Under the pieces are notes generated by a model. The model saw only the letters and a list, made by a program, of their open reading frames with translations, was not told the origin of the DNA and searched no databases. A DNA stretch of 64,000 nucleotides. Origin: Mycolicibacter nonchromogenicus. Lineage in GTDB: Bacteria > Actinomycetota > Actinomycetes > Mycobacteriales > Mycobacteriaceae. The stretch is from positions 161,608 through 225,607 of the forward strand of contig NZ_LQPI01000042.1 in NCBI RefSeq assembly GCF_002101775.1. The letters run 5' to 3'. Positions 35,533 through 46,550 of the stretch are shown in pieces (the stretch's first letter is position 1; every line of letters begins with the position of its first letter). Both the position numbers and the translations under genes were made by a program.

Positions 35533-37928
35533 CGCAAACTTCTCAGCCGGAAGGCCAGGAGTCGGTGACGCTCACCATCGACGACCAACAGATCACGGTC
35601 CCCAAGGGCACGTTGATCATTCGGGCCGCCGAACAACTGGGCATCGAGGTCCCGCGGTTCTGTGACCACCCGCTGCTGGACCCGGTGGCCTGGTGCCGGC
35701 AGTGCATGGTCGAGGTGGAGGGCCAGCGCAAGCCACAACCGTCATGTGCGGTGGCCGCCGCCGACGGCATGGTGGTGCGCACCCAGCACACCTCCGCCGA
35801 AGCCGATCGGGCGCAGCACCTGGTGATGGAGCTGTTGCTGATCAACCACCCGCTGGACTGCCCGACCTGCGACAAGGGCGGCGAGTGCCCCCTGCAGAAC
35901 CAGGCGATGTCGCACGGCCGCACCGAGACCCGCTTCGAAGAGACCAAGCGTCACTACCCCAAGCCGATCAACATCTCCTCGCAGGTGCTGCTGGACCGAG
36001 ACCGCTGTATCTTGTGTGCGCGCTGCACCCGGTTCGCTAACGAGATCGCCGGCGACAAGCTCATCGAGATGCAGGATCGCGGCGCTCTGCAGCAGGTCGG
36101 CATCTACACCGACACGCCGTTCGACTCCTACTTCTCGGGCAACACCGTGCAGATCTGCCCGGTGGGCGCGCTCACCGGCGCCTCCTACCGGTTCCGGGCC
36201 CGCCCCTTCGATCTGGTGTCGACCCCCACCGTCTGCGAACACTGCTCATCGGGCTGCGCCCAGCGCACCGACCACCGGCGCGGCAAGGTACTGCGGCGGA
36301 TGGCCGCTGAGGACGCGGACGTCAACGAGGAATGGAACTGCGACAAGGGCCGCTGGGCTTTCACCTACGCCACTCAGAGCGACCGGATCACCACACCGCT
36401 GGTGCGTGATGACGGCGGGAACCTGGTCCCCACCTCCTGGCCCCACGCGGTGGCGGTGGCCGCACGCGGCCTGGCCGCGGCGCGGGGACGCACCGGTGTG
36501 CTGGTCGGCGGCCGCGTCTCGGCTGAGGACGCCTACAGCTACGCCAAGTTCGCCCGGGTGGCGCTGCACAGTGACGACATCGACTTCCGGGCACGTGCCC
36601 AGTCCGCCGAGGAGGCCGCATTCCTGGCCGCCCGGGTGGCAGGCCGCGGTGTCGAGGTGAGTTACGCCGATCTGCAGACCGCCCCGGTTGTGCTGCTGGC
36701 CGGTCTGGAGCCAGAGGAAGAATCGCCGATCGTCTTCCTGCGACTGCGCAAGGCGGCCCGCAAGAACGCCACCAAGGTGTTCAGCCTGGCGCCGTTCGCC
36801 GACCGCGGGCTGACCAAGATGTTCGGCACCCTGCTGGCAGTCGTCCCCGGCGGCGAGGCCGCGGCACTGGATGGGCTGCACACCGGGGACGTCGGAGAGT
36901 CTCTTCGCCAACCAGGTGCGGTGGTGTTGGTCGGCGAGCGGCTGGCGACCTCACCGGGAGCGCTGTCTGCGGCCATCCGGCTGGCCGAGGCCACCGGCGC
37001 GAAGCTGGCCTGGGTTCCGCGGCGTGCCGGGGAGCGCGGCGCACTGGACGGCGGCGCACTGGCCGGCCTGCTTCCCGGCGGACGTCCGCTGGGCGATCCC
37101 GCGGCGCGGGCCGAGGTCGCGCAGGCGTGGGGTCTCAACGGCCCCGACGACCTGCCGTCGCAGGCCGGGCGCGACACCGACGCCATCCTGGCGGCCGCAG
37201 CCGAAGGAGCGTTGGCAGCATTGGTGGTCGGCGGAGTGGAGCCGGCCGACTTGGCCGATCCGGCAGCAGCACTGGCCGCCCTGGACGCGGTCGGTTTTCT
37301 GGTCAGTCTCGAGTTGCGGCACAGCGAAGTCACCGAACGCGCCGACGTGGTGCTGCCGGTCGCAGCCGCGGTGGAGAAGTCCGGCACGTTCGTCAACTGG
37401 GAGGGCCGCCACCGCCGGTTCGGTGCCGCGCTCGGTGACACCGGCGACCTGCCCGACCGGCGGGTACTCGACGTCATCGCCGAGGAGATGGGCGTCGCAC
37501 TGGGACTGGCCTCGCTGGAGGCTGCACGCGACGAGCTGGCGGGCCTGGGCGCCTGGTCCGGTGCGCGCGTCGCCGACCCCGACGTGGCCGCCGGCTCGCC
37601 CGCGCAGCCGGGCAGCGGCGAAGCCGTGCTGGCCGGCTGGCGCTTGCTGCTCGACGAAGGGCGGCTGCAAGACGGTGAGCCGAACCTGGCCGGCACCGCC
37701 CGCGCGCCGGTGGCGCGGCTTTCGGCGACGACGGCCGCCGCTATCGGTGTGGCGGAAGGCGAACCCGTCACCGTCAGTAGCAGCCACGGCAGTATCACCC
37801 TGCCGCTGGCCGTCACCGAGATGCCGGACAACGTGGTGTGGCTGCCGATGAATTCGCGCGACTGCGCGGTGCACCGGGATCTGGGGGTCACCCTCGGCGC
37901 GACGGTACAGATTGGACGCAGATCATGA
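35529..37928 (+). CDS. nuoG: NADH-quinone oxidoreductase subunit G
   Basis: NuoG (75-kDa subunit) is the largest peripheral subunit. The 799-residue protein starts at GTG 35529. The N-terminal [2Fe-2S] domain ([20 protein letters not shown]) is followed by the His-Cys cluster region [15 protein letters not shown] and the [4Fe-4S] motif [14 protein letters not shown] with [16 protein letters not shown]. The molybdopterin-like domain then begins ([22 protein letters not shown]), with cysteines for an additional cluster (N7), and extends to the C-terminus with typical [25 protein letters not shown]. The length equals that of other mycobacterial NuoG proteins. Confidence 0.98.
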   Translation: MTQTSQPEGQESVTLTIDDQQITVPKGTLIIRAAEQLGIEVPRFCDHPLLDPVAWCRQCMVEVEGQRKPQPSCAVAAADGMVVRTQHTSAEADRAQHLVMELLLINHPLDCPTCDKGGECPLQNQAMSHGRTETRFEETKRHYPKPINISSQVLLDRDRCILCARCTRFANEIAGDKLIEMQDRGALQQVGIYTDTPFDSYFSGNTVQICPVGALTGASYRFRARPFDLVSTPTVCEHCSSGCAQRTDHRRGKVLRRMAAEDADVNEEWNCDKGRWAFTYATQSDRITTPLVRDDGGNLVPTSWPHAVAVAARGLAAARGRTGVLVGGRVSAEDAYSYAKFARVALHSDDIDFRARAQSAEEAAFLAARVAGRGVEVSYADLQTAPVVLLAGLEPEEESPIVFLRLRKAARKNATKVFSLAPFADRGLTKMFGTLLAVVPGGEAAALDGLHTGDVGESLRQPGAVVLVGERLATSPGALSAAIRLAEATGAKLAWVPRRAGERGALDGGALAGLLPGGRPLGDPAARAEVAQAWGLNGPDDLPSQAGRDTDAILAAAAEGALAALVVGGVEPADLADPAAALAALDAVGFLVSLELRHSEVTERADVVLPVAAAVEKSGTFVNWEGRHRRFGAALGDTGDLPDRRVLDVIAEEMGVALGLASLEAARDELAGLGAWSGARVADPDVAAGSPAQPGSGEAVLAGWRLLLDEGRLQDGEPNLAGTARAPVARLSATTAAAIGVAEGEPVTVSSSHGSITLPLAVTEMPDNVVWLPMNSRDCAVHRDLGVTLGATVQIGRRS

Positions 37929-39157
37929 CCGATCCCTGGTGGTTGATGCTGGTCAAGGTGCTGGGCATCTTCTTGTTCCTGCTCTTGACAGTGGTCCTCG
38001 CGATCGTCATCGAACGAAAAGTTGTGGGCCGCATGCAGATGCGCCCCGGACCCAACCGGGTCGGGCCCAAGGGCTGGCTGCAGAGCCTGGCCGACGCGAT
38101 CAAACTGGCGCTCAAGGAAGACATCACCCCCTTCAACGTGGACCGGGTGGTCTACGCGATGGCGCCGGTCATCTCGACGGTGCCCGCGATCACCGCCTTC
38201 GCCGTGATTCCGCTCGGCCCGGAGGTCAGCATCTTCGGTCACCGGACCGCACTGCAACTGGCGGATCTGCCGATCGCGGTGCTGTTCATCCTGGCAATGT
38301 CGTCGATCGGGGTGTACGGGATCATCCTGGCCGGCTGGTCATCGGGATCCGCCTATCCCCTGCTCGGCGGAATCCGTTCCACCGCACAGGTGATCTCCTA
38401 TGAAGTGGCGATGGGCCTGGCATTCGCGTCGGTGTTCCTCTACGCCGGGACGATGTCGACCTCAGGCATCGTGGCCGCCCAGGATCGGGTCTGGTTCACG
38501 TTCCTCATGTTGCCGTCGTTCCTGGTCTATCTGACCGCGATGGTCGGTGAGACCAACCGAGCCCCGTTCGACCTGCCCGAAGCCGAAGGTGAACTGGTCG
38601 GCGGCTTCCACACCGAGTACTCATCGTTGAAGTTCGCGCTGTTCTTCCTCGCCGAATACATCAATATGACCACGGTTTCGGCCGTCGCCGTCACCTTGTT
38701 CCTCGGCGGCTGGCACGCTCCGTTCCCGTTCAACCTGTGGCCGGCCGCCAACACCGGCTGGTGGCCGGTGCTGTGGTTCACCGCCAAACTGTGGGGCTTC
38801 ATCTTCGTCTACATCTGGCTGCGAGGCACCCTGCCCCGGCTGCGTTACGACCAGTTCATGGCGCTGGGCTGGAAGATCCTGATCCCGGTGGCGCTGTCCT
38901 GGGTGCTGCTCGCCGCCGGGATACGCAGCCTGCGCAACGACGGCTACGAGCACTGGCAACCGCTACTGGCCGGCATAAGCACGCTGGCCACCGTGGTGCT
39001 GCTGTTGGTGCTGCATCGCAAGTTCAGCGCATTGAGTGGTCGTCTCGACGAACGGGCGCCGGTGGTCATCGCACCTCCGCCGTCCGAGTCAACCTTCCCG
39101 ACACCACCGCTGCCGCAACGCAATCCCTCGCGGGTCAAGGAGGACGTCAATGGCTAG
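37925..39157 (+). CDS. nuoH: NADH-quinone oxidoreductase subunit H
   Basis: NuoH is the membrane subunit that forms the quinone channel and links the arms. The 410-residue protein starts at ATG 37925, overlapping nuoG by four bases. About nine helices are visible, with the [19 protein letters not shown] loop after helix 1, [27 protein letters not shown] (the quinone-site loop rich in acidic residues) and [19 protein letters not shown] near the end. A polar C-terminal tail of about 50 residues, rich in proline, follows the last helix. The tail carries the nuoI ribosome site AAGGAGG. Confidence 0.98.
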   Translation: MTDPWWLMLVKVLGIFLFLLLTVVLAIVIERKVVGRMQMRPGPNRVGPKGWLQSLADAIKLALKEDITPFNVDRVVYAMAPVISTVPAITAFAVIPLGPEVSIFGHRTALQLADLPIAVLFILAMSSIGVYGIILAGWSSGSAYPLLGGIRSTAQVISYEVAMGLAFASVFLYAGTMSTSGIVAAQDRVWFTFLMLPSFLVYLTAMVGETNRAPFDLPEAEGELVGGFHTEYSSLKFALFFLAEYINMTTVSAVAVTLFLGGWHAPFPFNLWPAANTGWWPVLWFTAKLWGFIFVYIWLRGTLPRLRYDQFMALGWKILIPVALSWVLLAAGIRSLRNDGYEHWQPLLAGISTLATVVLLLVLHRKFSALSGRLDERAPVVIAPPPSESTFPTPPLPQRNPSRVKEDVNG

Positions 39158-39719
39158 TCTGCGAGATGCCCTGGCCGGGTTCGGCGTCACCTGGAAGACG
39201 ATGTTCAAACGGCCGATCAACGACGGCTACCCCGAGCGCAAGAAACCGACGGCGCCGCGATATCACGGCCGCCATCGACTCAACCGGCATCCCGACGGGC
39301 TCGAGAAGTGCATCGGCTGCGAATTGTGCGCGTGGGCCTGCCCGGCCGATGCCATCTACGTGGAGGCCGCCGACAACACCGACGAGGAGCGCTTCTCCCC
39401 CGGTGAACGCTACGGCCGGGTCTACCAGATCAACTACCTGCGCTGCATCGGGTGCGGCCTGTGCATCGAGGCCTGTCCCACCCGAGCGCTCACCATGACC
39501 AACGAGTACGAGATGGCCGCCGACAATCGGGCCGAGTTGATCTGGGAACGCGACCAGTTGCTGGCGCCGCTGGAGCCCGGCATGGTCGCGCCGCCGCATG
39601 CGATGCCACCCGGCGCCACCGAAAAGGACTACTACTTAGGCCGAGTCAGCCCTGCCGGGCTCGACGCCGACCCAGACCTGTTCGTGATGCTCGACCGAGT
39701 CAAGCAGGGCAAAGCCTGA
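39150..39719 (+). CDS. nuoI: NADH-quinone oxidoreductase subunit I
   Basis: NuoI holds two [4Fe-4S] clusters (N6a, N6b) passing electrons to NuoB. The 189-residue protein starts at ATG 39150 behind a perfect AAGGAGGAC site inside nuoH. The two ferredoxin motifs are [23 protein letters not shown] and [25 protein letters not shown], separated by about 40 residues. The N-terminal amphipathic stretch [12 protein letters not shown] docks to the membrane arm. The stop overlaps the nuoJ start (TGATGA). Confidence 0.98.
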   Translation: MASLRDALAGFGVTWKTMFKRPINDGYPERKKPTAPRYHGRHRLNRHPDGLEKCIGCELCAWACPADAIYVEAADNTDEERFSPGERYGRVYQINYLRCIGCGLCIEACPTRALTMTNEYEMAADNRAELIWERDQLLAPLEPGMVAPPHAMPPGATEKDYYLGRVSPAGLDADPDLFVMLDRVKQGKA

Positions 39720-40561
39720 TGAACACCACCTCGCTCGCCGCCGACATCGTCGTCCGCACCTCCACCGGAGAGGCGGTGGCCTTCTGGATTCTGGGCATCG
39801 TCGCCGTCATCGGCGCCGTCGGCGTCGTCACGGCTTCCAAGGCGGTGTACTCGGCACTGTTTCTGGCGATGACCATGCTGATCCTGGCGGTGTTCTACTT
39901 CGTCCAGGACGCCATGTTCCTCGGGGTGGTGCAGATCGTGGTCTACACCGGCGCGGTGATGATGCTGTTCCTGTTCGTGATGATGCTGATCGGCGTCGAC
40001 TCCGCCGAGTCCCTGGTGGAGACCCTGCGCGGACAGCGGGTTGCCGGAACGCTCGCCGGGATCGGCTTCGGGATCCTGCTGATCGCCGGAATCGGCGGCG
40101 CGACAACGCACCTGCGCAACATCGGCACGCCCGCAGCCACCGGCACCGGCTCGGCGGACCTGGGCCAGCACAACGTCGAGGGACTGGCGGCGCTGATCTT
40201 CACCCGCTACCTGTGGGCGTTCGAACTCACCAGTGCGCTGCTGATCACCGCGGTGCTCGCCGCCATGGTGCTCACGCACCGCGAGCGTCTGCAGCCCCGG
40301 CTGACCCAGCGCGAGCTGTCCATCCAGCGCTTCCAATCCGGCCGGCGGCCCACCCCGCTGCCCACCCCCGGCGTCTACGCCCGGCACAACGCCGTCGACA
40401 TCGCCGCACGCCTGCCTGATGGGACCTACTCCGAGCTGTCGGTGTCGGACACGCTGACGCACCGCTGGGTCGGCTCCACCGGCAACGCGCGACAAGCCGA
40501 CAACGACGCCGACAACGCTGCGGCGGCTCCCGCCGGCAACGGGGAGGGATCGGACCAGTGA
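39719..40561 (+). CDS. nuoJ: NADH-quinone oxidoreductase subunit J
   Basis: NuoJ is a membrane subunit of the E-channel region. The 280-residue protein starts at ATG 39719 and has five helices in the first 190 residues, among them [31 protein letters not shown], the conserved pi-bulge helix [20 protein letters not shown], and [19 protein letters not shown]. About 100 residues of soluble C-terminal tail follow, rich in proline and finally Asn/Asp/Ala; such a tail is typical for mycobacterial NuoJ and absent from E. coli. It overlaps nuoK by four bases. Confidence 0.97.
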   Translation: MNTTSLAADIVVRTSTGEAVAFWILGIVAVIGAVGVVTASKAVYSALFLAMTMLILAVFYFVQDAMFLGVVQIVVYTGAVMMLFLFVMMLIGVDSAESLVETLRGQRVAGTLAGIGFGILLIAGIGGATTHLRNIGTPAATGTGSADLGQHNVEGLAALIFTRYLWAFELTSALLITAVLAAMVLTHRERLQPRLTQRELSIQRFQSGRRPTPLPTPGVYARHNAVDIAARLPDGTYSELSVSDTLTHRWVGSTGNARQADNDADNAAAAPAGNGEGSDQ

Positions 40562-40857
40562 ATCCGGAGAACTACCTGTACCTGTCGGCGATGCTGTTCA
40601 CCATCGGCGCGACCGGAGTGCTGTTGCGGCGCAACGCACTGGTGATGTTCATGAGCGTCGAGCTGATGCTCAACGCCGCCAATCTGGCGTTCGTCACCTT
40701 CGCACGGCTGCACTCCCAGCTCGACGGCCAGATGGTGGCGTTCTTCACCATGGTCGTCGCCGCCTGCGAGGTGGTGATCGGCCTGGCCATCATCATGACG
40801 ATCTTCCGGGCCCGGCGATCCGCCTCGGTCGACGACGCGAACCTACTGCGCGGCTAG
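40558..40857 (+). CDS. nuoK: NADH-quinone oxidoreductase subunit K
   Basis: NuoK is a three-helix subunit related to MrpC. The 99-residue protein starts at GTG 40558. It has [43 protein letters not shown] with the conserved Glu of helix 2 (SVELML), and [25 protein letters not shown] with the second Glu (ACEVVIGLA). Both glutamates are part of the proton path. nuoL starts 13 bases after its stop, one of the few places in this operon with a true gap. Confidence 0.98.
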   Translation: MNPENYLYLSAMLFTIGATGVLLRRNALVMFMSVELMLNAANLAFVTFARLHSQLDGQMVAFFTMVVAACEVVIGLAIIMTIFRARRSASVDDANLLRG

Positions 40858-40870
40858 GAGTGGGAGCTCT

Positions 40871-42811
40871 ATGACAAACGTGAGTCAGCTGAGCTGGCTG
40901 CTGGTGGCCCTGCCGACGGCCGGTGCGCTGATCCTGTTGCTCGGCGGGCGCCGAACCGACCGGTGGGGGCACCTGCTGGCCTGCGCCACGGTGCTCGGCT
41001 CGTTCGTGATCGGGCTCGCCCTGCTGGCCGACATGCTCGGCCGCGACGGCGAGGATCGGGCGATCCACACCCACCTGTTCAGCTGGGTGCCGGTCGGTGC
41101 CCTGCAGGTCGACTTCGGGGTGCTGATCGACCAGCTCTCGATCTGCTTCGTCCTGCTGATCAGCGGCGTCGGGACCTTGATCCACATCTACTCGACCGGC
41201 TACATGAAGCACGACCCCGACCGCAGGCGCTTCTTCGCCTACCTGAACCTGTTCGTCGCGGCAATGCTGTTGCTGGTGGTCGCCGACAACTACCTGGCCC
41301 TCTATGTCGGCTGGGAAGGTGTCGGTCTGGCCTCCTACTTGCTGATCGGGTTCTGGTACGCCAAGCCCGTGGCGGCCGCGGCCGGCAAGAAGGCGTTCGT
41401 GTCCAACCGGGTCGGCGACATCGGGCTGTCGCTCGCGCTGTTCGTGATGTTCGCCGGATTCGGCACGTTGTCCTACGACGGCCTGTTCGGAGCGGTCGGC
41501 GATGCCGGCCCGAGCGGGCTGACCACCGCGATCGGTCTGCTGTTGCTGGTGGGCGCCTGCGCCAAGTCCGCCCAGGTTCCACTGCAGGCCTGGTTGTTCG
41601 ACGCCATGGAAGGCCCCACCCCGGTGTCGGCGCTGATCCACGCCGCCACCATGGTGACCGCCGGCGTCTATCTGATCGTGCGGTCCGGCCCGGTGTTCGA
41701 CCTATCCCCCGACGCCCGGCTGGCGGTGGTCGTGGTCGGCGCCCTCACGCTGCTGTTCGGCGCGATCATCGGCTGCGCCAACGACGACATCAAGCGGGCA
41801 CTGGCCGCGTCCACGGTGAGCCAGATCGGCTACATGGTGCTGGCCGCGGGCCTGGGCCCGGCCGGCTACGCCGTGGCGATCATGCACCTGCTGACTCACG
41901 GCTTCTTCAAGGCCGGGTTGTTCCTGGGCTCCGGCTCGGTGATGCACGGGATGAACGACGAGCAGGACATGCGCCGCTACGGCGCCCTGCGCAGCTTCAT
42001 GCCGGTGACCTTCGCGACGTTCGGGCTGTGTTACCTGGCGATCATCGGCGTCCCGCCGTTCGCCGGCTACTGGTCCAAGGACGCCATCATCGAGGCCGCA
42101 CTGGCCTCCGGCGGCACTCGCGGATGGGTGCTGGGGGCCGTCACCATCCTGGGCGCCGGGATCACCGCCTTCTATATGACCCGGGTGATGCTGATGACGT
42201 TCGGCGGCGAGCGCCGCTGGGCCGCCGACGAGAACGAGGTGAGCCCCGAGCGCGCCCTGCAGCACCCCCACGAATCGCCGCGGGTGATGACCTGGCCGAT
42301 GATCGTGCTGGCCTTGGGCGCCGTGTTCGCCGGTGCCGCGCTGGCCATCGGCGGGCGCCTGGAGCACTGGCTGGAGCCGGTGGTCAGCTCCGCGGCCGCG
42401 GTCGCCCACCACGAGGGGGCGCACGCCATCCCGGCCTGGCTCACCGGCGCTATCACCCTGGGAGTTGTCCTGCTCGGTGTTGCGGTGGCCTACAACATGT
42501 ACGGCCGCAAGCCGATACCGATCACCGCGCCCACCGATGTGTCGGCGCTGACCGTGGCGGCGCGCAAGTATCTCTACGGCGATGCCTTCAACGAGGAGGT
42601 GCTCATGCGTCCGGGTAACCGACTGGCACAAGGCCTGGTCGGCGTCGACGACCGGGTGGTCGACGGCTCGGTCAACCTGACGGCCGGGCTGGTGGCGATC
42701 GCGTCATACCTGGTGCGGCGCCTGCAGACCGGGTTCGTGCGCTCCTACGCCCTGACGATGCTGGCCGGTACGGTCCTGGTCGTCGCACTGGTCCTGGCGG
42801 TGCAGCTGTGA
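40871..42811 (+). CDS. nuoL: NADH-quinone oxidoreductase subunit L
   Basis: NuoL is the distal proton-pumping antiporter-like subunit. The 646-residue protein has about 16 helices. The family core is complete: [19 protein letters not shown] (with the conserved Glu of helix 5), [34 protein letters not shown] (helix 7/8 with Lys and His positions), and [19 protein letters not shown]. The long amphipathic HL helix should lie in the last 150 residues, where MNEEV-like and hydrophobic segments are seen. The stop overlaps the GTG of nuoM by four bases. Confidence 0.97.
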   Translation: MTNVSQLSWLLVALPTAGALILLLGGRRTDRWGHLLACATVLGSFVIGLALLADMLGRDGEDRAIHTHLFSWVPVGALQVDFGVLIDQLSICFVLLISGVGTLIHIYSTGYMKHDPDRRRFFAYLNLFVAAMLLLVVADNYLALYVGWEGVGLASYLLIGFWYAKPVAAAAGKKAFVSNRVGDIGLSLALFVMFAGFGTLSYDGLFGAVGDAGPSGLTTAIGLLLLVGACAKSAQVPLQAWLFDAMEGPTPVSALIHAATMVTAGVYLIVRSGPVFDLSPDARLAVVVVGALTLLFGAIIGCANDDIKRALAASTVSQIGYMVLAAGLGPAGYAVAIMHLLTHGFFKAGLFLGSGSVMHGMNDEQDMRRYGALRSFMPVTFATFGLCYLAIIGVPPFAGYWSKDAIIEAALASGGTRGWVLGAVTILGAGITAFYMTRVMLMTFGGERRWAADENEVSPERALQHPHESPRVMTWPMIVLALGAVFAGAALAIGGRLEHWLEPVVSSAAAVAHHEGAHAIPAWLTGAITLGVVLLGVAVAYNMYGRKPIPITAPTDVSALTVAARKYLYGDAFNEEVLMRPGNRLAQGLVGVDDRVVDGSVNLTAGLVAIASYLVRRLQTGFVRSYALTMLAGTVLVVALVLAVQL

Positions 42812-44385
42812 ACGCGACCGGAGGCGTGCCCTGGCTGAGCCTGCTGTGGCTGGTACCGCTGATCGGTGCCGGGTTGGTCATCGTGTTGCCCGCCCGCGCG
42901 GCAGCACTGGCGAAGTGGACCGGCCTGCTGGTGAGCCTGGCGACCCTGGCGGTGGCGATCGTGGTCACCGTCGGATTCGACACCACCCCGGTGGCCGCTC
43001 CCTACCAGTTCGTCGAATCGCACTCCTGGATACCGGCATTCGGGGCGAGCTACACCCTGGGCGTGGACGGCATCGCGGTGATCCTGACGCTGCTGACCGC
43101 CGGGCTGGTGCCGTTGCTGATGCTGGCCGGCTGGAACGACGGCGAACGGGCCGATCGCAGCAGCCGGGGCCCGCACGCGTTCGCCGCGCTGACCCTGACC
43201 GTCGAGGCGATGGTGCTGATCTCGCTGGTCTCGCTGGACGTGCTGCTGTTCTACGTGTTCTTCGAAGCGATGCTGATCCCGATGTACTTCATGATCGGTG
43301 GATTCGGCAACGGGGCAAAGCGTTCCCAAGCGGCCCTGAAGTTCCTGCTGTACAACCTTTTCGGCGGTCTGATCATGCTGGCCGCAGTGATCGGGGTGTA
43401 TGTGGTGAGCTCCGGCGAAAGCGGTTCCGGCGGCACTTTCGACTTCCGAGAATTGGTCTCGATCTTCTCCCCGGCGACCACCACCGTGGACCCGGGCGTG
43501 CTCAAGCTGCTGTTCGCCGGCTTTATGTTCGCCTTCGCGGTCAAAGCCCCGCTGTGGCCGCTGCACCGGTGGCTGCCCGACGCGGCGGTGGAGTCCACAC
43601 CGGCCACGGCGGTGCTGATGATGGCGGTGATGGACAAGGTGGGCACCTTCGGGATGCTGCGGTACTGCCTGCAGCTGTTCCCCGACGCCTCCACGTATTT
43701 CCGCCCGGCCATCATCGTGCTGGCGGTCATCGGCGTGGTCTACGGGGCGATGGTGGCGATCGGCCAGCGCGACATGATGCGGTTGATCGCCTACACCTCG
43801 ATTTCGCACTTCGGGTTCATCATTCTGGGCATCTTCGTGATGACCAGCCAGGGGCAGAGCGGTTCGACGCTGTACATGCTCAACCACGGGTTGTCGACGG
43901 CGGCGCTGTTCCTGATCGCGGGATTCCTGGTGGCCCGGCGCGGTGGCACCCGGGCGATTTCGGATTACGGCGGCGTGCAGAAGGTGGCGCCGGTGATGGC
44001 CGGCACCTTCATGGTCGCCGCGATGGCCACCCTGTCGCTGCCCGGACTGGCCCCCTTCATCAGTGAGTTCCTGGTCTTGATCGGCACCTTCAACCGGTAT
44101 TGGGTGGCGGCGGCTGTCGGTTCCACGGCGCTGGTGTTGTCGTCGATCTACATGTTGTGGCTGTATCAGCGGGTGATGACCGGCCCGGTCGCGCAGGGCA
44201 ATGAGGGCATCCGTGATCTGGTGCCGCGGGAGTTGCTGGTCGTCACGCCGTTGATCGCGCTGCTGCTGTTCCTCGGCTTCTACCCCAAACCCGCGCTGGA
44301 CATCATCAATCCGGGCGTCGAGCACACCTTGACCACGATCGGTGAGACCGATCCGGCACCGCTGACCGCTGAGGGGGCGCACTGA
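42808..44385 (+). CDS. nuoM: NADH-quinone oxidoreductase subunit M
   Basis: NuoM is the middle antiporter-like pump subunit. The 525-residue protein starts at GTG 42808 and has about 14 helices. The conserved Glu of helix 5 lies in [20 protein letters not shown]. The helix 7 region reads [46 protein letters not shown], with the pumping Lys and the HRWLPDA motif. [19 protein letters not shown] and [17 protein letters not shown] helices follow. nuoN starts two bases after its stop. Confidence 0.97.
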   Translation: MNATGGVPWLSLLWLVPLIGAGLVIVLPARAAALAKWTGLLVSLATLAVAIVVTVGFDTTPVAAPYQFVESHSWIPAFGASYTLGVDGIAVILTLLTAGLVPLLMLAGWNDGERADRSSRGPHAFAALTLTVEAMVLISLVSLDVLLFYVFFEAMLIPMYFMIGGFGNGAKRSQAALKFLLYNLFGGLIMLAAVIGVYVVSSGESGSGGTFDFRELVSIFSPATTTVDPGVLKLLFAGFMFAFAVKAPLWPLHRWLPDAAVESTPATAVLMMAVMDKVGTFGMLRYCLQLFPDASTYFRPAIIVLAVIGVVYGAMVAIGQRDMMRLIAYTSISHFGFIILGIFVMTSQGQSGSTLYMLNHGLSTAALFLIAGFLVARRGGTRAISDYGGVQKVAPVMAGTFMVAAMATLSLPGLAPFISEFLVLIGTFNRYWVAAAVGSTALVLSSIYMLWLYQRVMTGPVAQGNEGIRDLVPRELLVVTPLIALLLFLGFYPKPALDIINPGVEHTLTTIGETDPAPLTAEGAH

Positions 44386-44387
44386 CC

Positions 44388-46001
44388 ATGGCGGGCATGC
44401 CAATCCCATCCGTCGAATACGGCCTTCTGCTGCCGATTCTGATCGTTTTCGGCACCGCGGTGAGCGGCGTGCTCATCGAGGCGTTCGTCGGCCGCCGGGC
44501 GCGTTACGTGGTGCAGGTTCTGCTCGCTGTCGGTGGTCTGGCCGCCGCGTTCGCGGCCGTCGTCGCAGTGGGCCGCGAGCTGCCGGCCGCAGGTCGCATC
44601 ACGGTGCTGGGCGCGGTGGCCGTCGACAGGCCGGCGCTGGTGCTGCAGGGCACCATCGTGCTGGTCGGGATCATGGCCGTGCTGTTCATCTCCGAGCGCA
44701 ACATCGGTGCGGGCGTTCCCGAAGGTCCTGGTGCAGCGGCCGCACCCGCCACCTCTCCCGCCGCTGGGGCACGCGCCGGTCTGGACGCGTTCACTCCGCA
44801 GGCGTCGGCGGTGCCGGACAGCGTCGCCGAGCTTGACGCGGCGCGCGCCGGGGTGACCCAGACCGAGGTGTTCCCGCTGACGGTGTTGGCGGTCGGCGGG
44901 ATGATGGTGTTCCCCGCCGCCAACGATCTGGTCACCATGTTCGTGGCGCTGGAAGTGCTCTCGCTGCCGCTGTATCTGCTGTGCGGGCTGGCCCGCTACC
45001 GCCGTCTGCTCTCCCAAGAAGCGGCGCTGAAGTACTTCCTGTTGGGTGCGTTCTCCTCGGCGCTGTTCCTGTTCGGCACCGCGTTGCTCTACGGCGCCAC
45101 CGGGACACTGACGCTGTCCGACATCGGCGAGCAGTTGTTCGCCCACAGCAGCGACCCGCTGGCGCTGATCGGCGCCGTCCTTCTGCTGGTGGGCCTATTC
45201 TTCAAAGTCGGCGCGGTGCCGTTCCATTCGTGGGTTCCCGACGTCTATGTCGGGGCGCCGACGCCGATCACCGGTTTCATGGCGGCCGCCACCAAGGTCG
45301 CCGCCTTCGGGGCGATGCTACGGATCCTCTACGTCGCGCTGCCTGCCCTGCACGACCACTGGCGTCCGCTGCTGTGGCTGATCGCGGTACTGACCATGGT
45401 GGTCGCCACTATCGCGGCCATCACGCAGAACGAGATCAAGCGGATGCTGGCCTACTCCTCGATCGCCCACGCGGGCTTTGTGCTGACCGGTGTGCTCTCT
45501 GCGATCCCGGCGGGGATCTCGGCGACGCTGTTCTATCTGGTCGCCTACAGCTTCTCCACCGTGGGCGCCTTCGCCGTGGTGAACCTGATCCGAAGTGCCG
45601 GTGGTGAAGAGGAACTCGACATGTCCCGGTGGGCCGGGTTGGGGCGGCGTTACCCCGTTGTGGGCCTGCTGTTTTCGATGTTCCTGCTGGCTTTCGCCGG
45701 CATTCCGCTGACCAGTGGGTTCATCAGCAAGTTCGCGGTGTTCAAGGCCGCCGCCGAAGGCGGCGCGGCACCACTGGTGGTGGTCGGCGTGATCGCCAGC
45801 GGTGTGGCCGCCTACTTCTACGTCCGGGTGATCGTGTTGATGTTCTTCACCGACTCCCCCGCCGACCCGCCGCACCTGGTGCTGCCCAGCGTATGGAGCA
45901 AGGCGGCCATCGCGCTGTGCGCCGCGATCACCGTGCTGCTGGGGGTGCTGCCGCAGCCTCTGCTGGACCTGGTGGACGCCGCAACACAGTTCGCGCAGTA
46001 A
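44388..46001 (+). CDS. nuoN: NADH-quinone oxidoreductase subunit N
   Basis: NuoN is the third antiporter-like subunit and ends the operon. The 537-residue protein starts at ATG 44388. The core motifs are FVALEVLSLPLYLLCGLARY, LLVGLFFKVGAVPFHSWVPDVYVGAPTPITGFMAAATKVAAF and AYSSIAHAGFVLTGV. Between helices near residues 105-160 there is an Ala/Pro/Gly-rich loop of about 50 residues (including LDAFTPQASAVPDSVAEL), which mycobacterial NuoN proteins share and E. coli lacks. No terminator hairpin is obvious in the 40 bases to the next gene. Confidence 0.97.
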   Translation: MAGMPIPSVEYGLLLPILIVFGTAVSGVLIEAFVGRRARYVVQVLLAVGGLAAAFAAVVAVGRELPAAGRITVLGAVAVDRPALVLQGTIVLVGIMAVLFISERNIGAGVPEGPGAAAAPATSPAAGARAGLDAFTPQASAVPDSVAELDAARAGVTQTEVFPLTVLAVGGMMVFPAANDLVTMFVALEVLSLPLYLLCGLARYRRLLSQEAALKYFLLGAFSSALFLFGTALLYGATGTLTLSDIGEQLFAHSSDPLALIGAVLLLVGLFFKVGAVPFHSWVPDVYVGAPTPITGFMAAATKVAAFGAMLRILYVALPALHDHWRPLLWLIAVLTMVVATIAAITQNEIKRMLAYSSIAHAGFVLTGVLSAIPAGISATLFYLVAYSFSTVGAFAVVNLIRSAGGEEELDMSRWAGLGRRYPVVGLLFSMFLLAFAGIPLTSGFISKFAVFKAAAEGGAAPLVVVGVIASGVAAYFYVRVIVLMFFTDSPADPPHLVLPSVWSKAAIALCAAITVLLGVLPQPLLDLVDAATQFAQ

Positions 46002-46041
46002 TCCCGGCGCGCCCGTCGCTCAACGGGTACATCATGTAGGG

Positions 46042-46530
46042 ATGCCCGACGAGTCGTTTCAGCAGCTGGTGTCCATGCTGGACTACACCATGTTCGTGGT
46101 GACCACGACGAGCAACGGAAGCGCCTCCGGCTGTCTGGTCGGGTTCGCCACCCAGACCAGCATCGATCCGTCGAGGTTTCTGGTGGCAATGTCCAAGCGC
46201 AACCATACTTTCGAGGTGGCAGCCGAGGCCGAACACTTGGCCGTTCATGTGCTGGCGCGCCGCGACATCGAACTGGCCCGCCTCTTCGGCAGTGAGACCG
46301 GCGACGAGATCGACAAATTCGAACGCTGCTCATGGCACAGCGGCCCCGCCGGAATGCCGATCCTCGACGATGCTCCGGCATGGTTTGTCGGCAAGACGCT
46401 GCGTCGGATGAACCTCGGCGACCACATGGGATACCTGCTGGAACCCGTGGCCGGGTATGTCGCCCATGAGGACGCGACGCTGCTGTCGCTGTCCGACGTC
46501 GTTGATCTCGAACCCGGCCACGACGCCTGA
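46042..46530 (+). CDS. Flavin reductase-like domain protein
   Basis: The 162-residue protein has the split-barrel flavin reductase fold: MFVVTTTSNGSASGCLVGFATQTSIDPSRFLVAMSKRNHTFEVA is the N-terminal FMN-binding block, with the polar Gln-Thr-Ser contacts and the conserved NHT motif, and FAVHVL-type strand LAVHVLARRDIELARLFGSETGDEIDKF follows. Such enzymes use FMN and NAD(P)H, often as the reductase component for two-component monooxygenases, or bind F420/heme. No oxygenase partner lies next to it. It is 40 bases after nuoN on the same strand and could be read from that transcript. Confidence 0.88.
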   Translation: MPDESFQQLVSMLDYTMFVVTTTSNGSASGCLVGFATQTSIDPSRFLVAMSKRNHTFEVAAEAEHLAVHVLARRDIELARLFGSETGDEIDKFERCSWHSGPAGMPILDDAPAWFVGKTLRRMNLGDHMGYLLEPVAGYVAHEDATLLSLSDVVDLEPGHDA

Positions 46531-46550
46531 CGAGAGGTACCGAGCAGCCC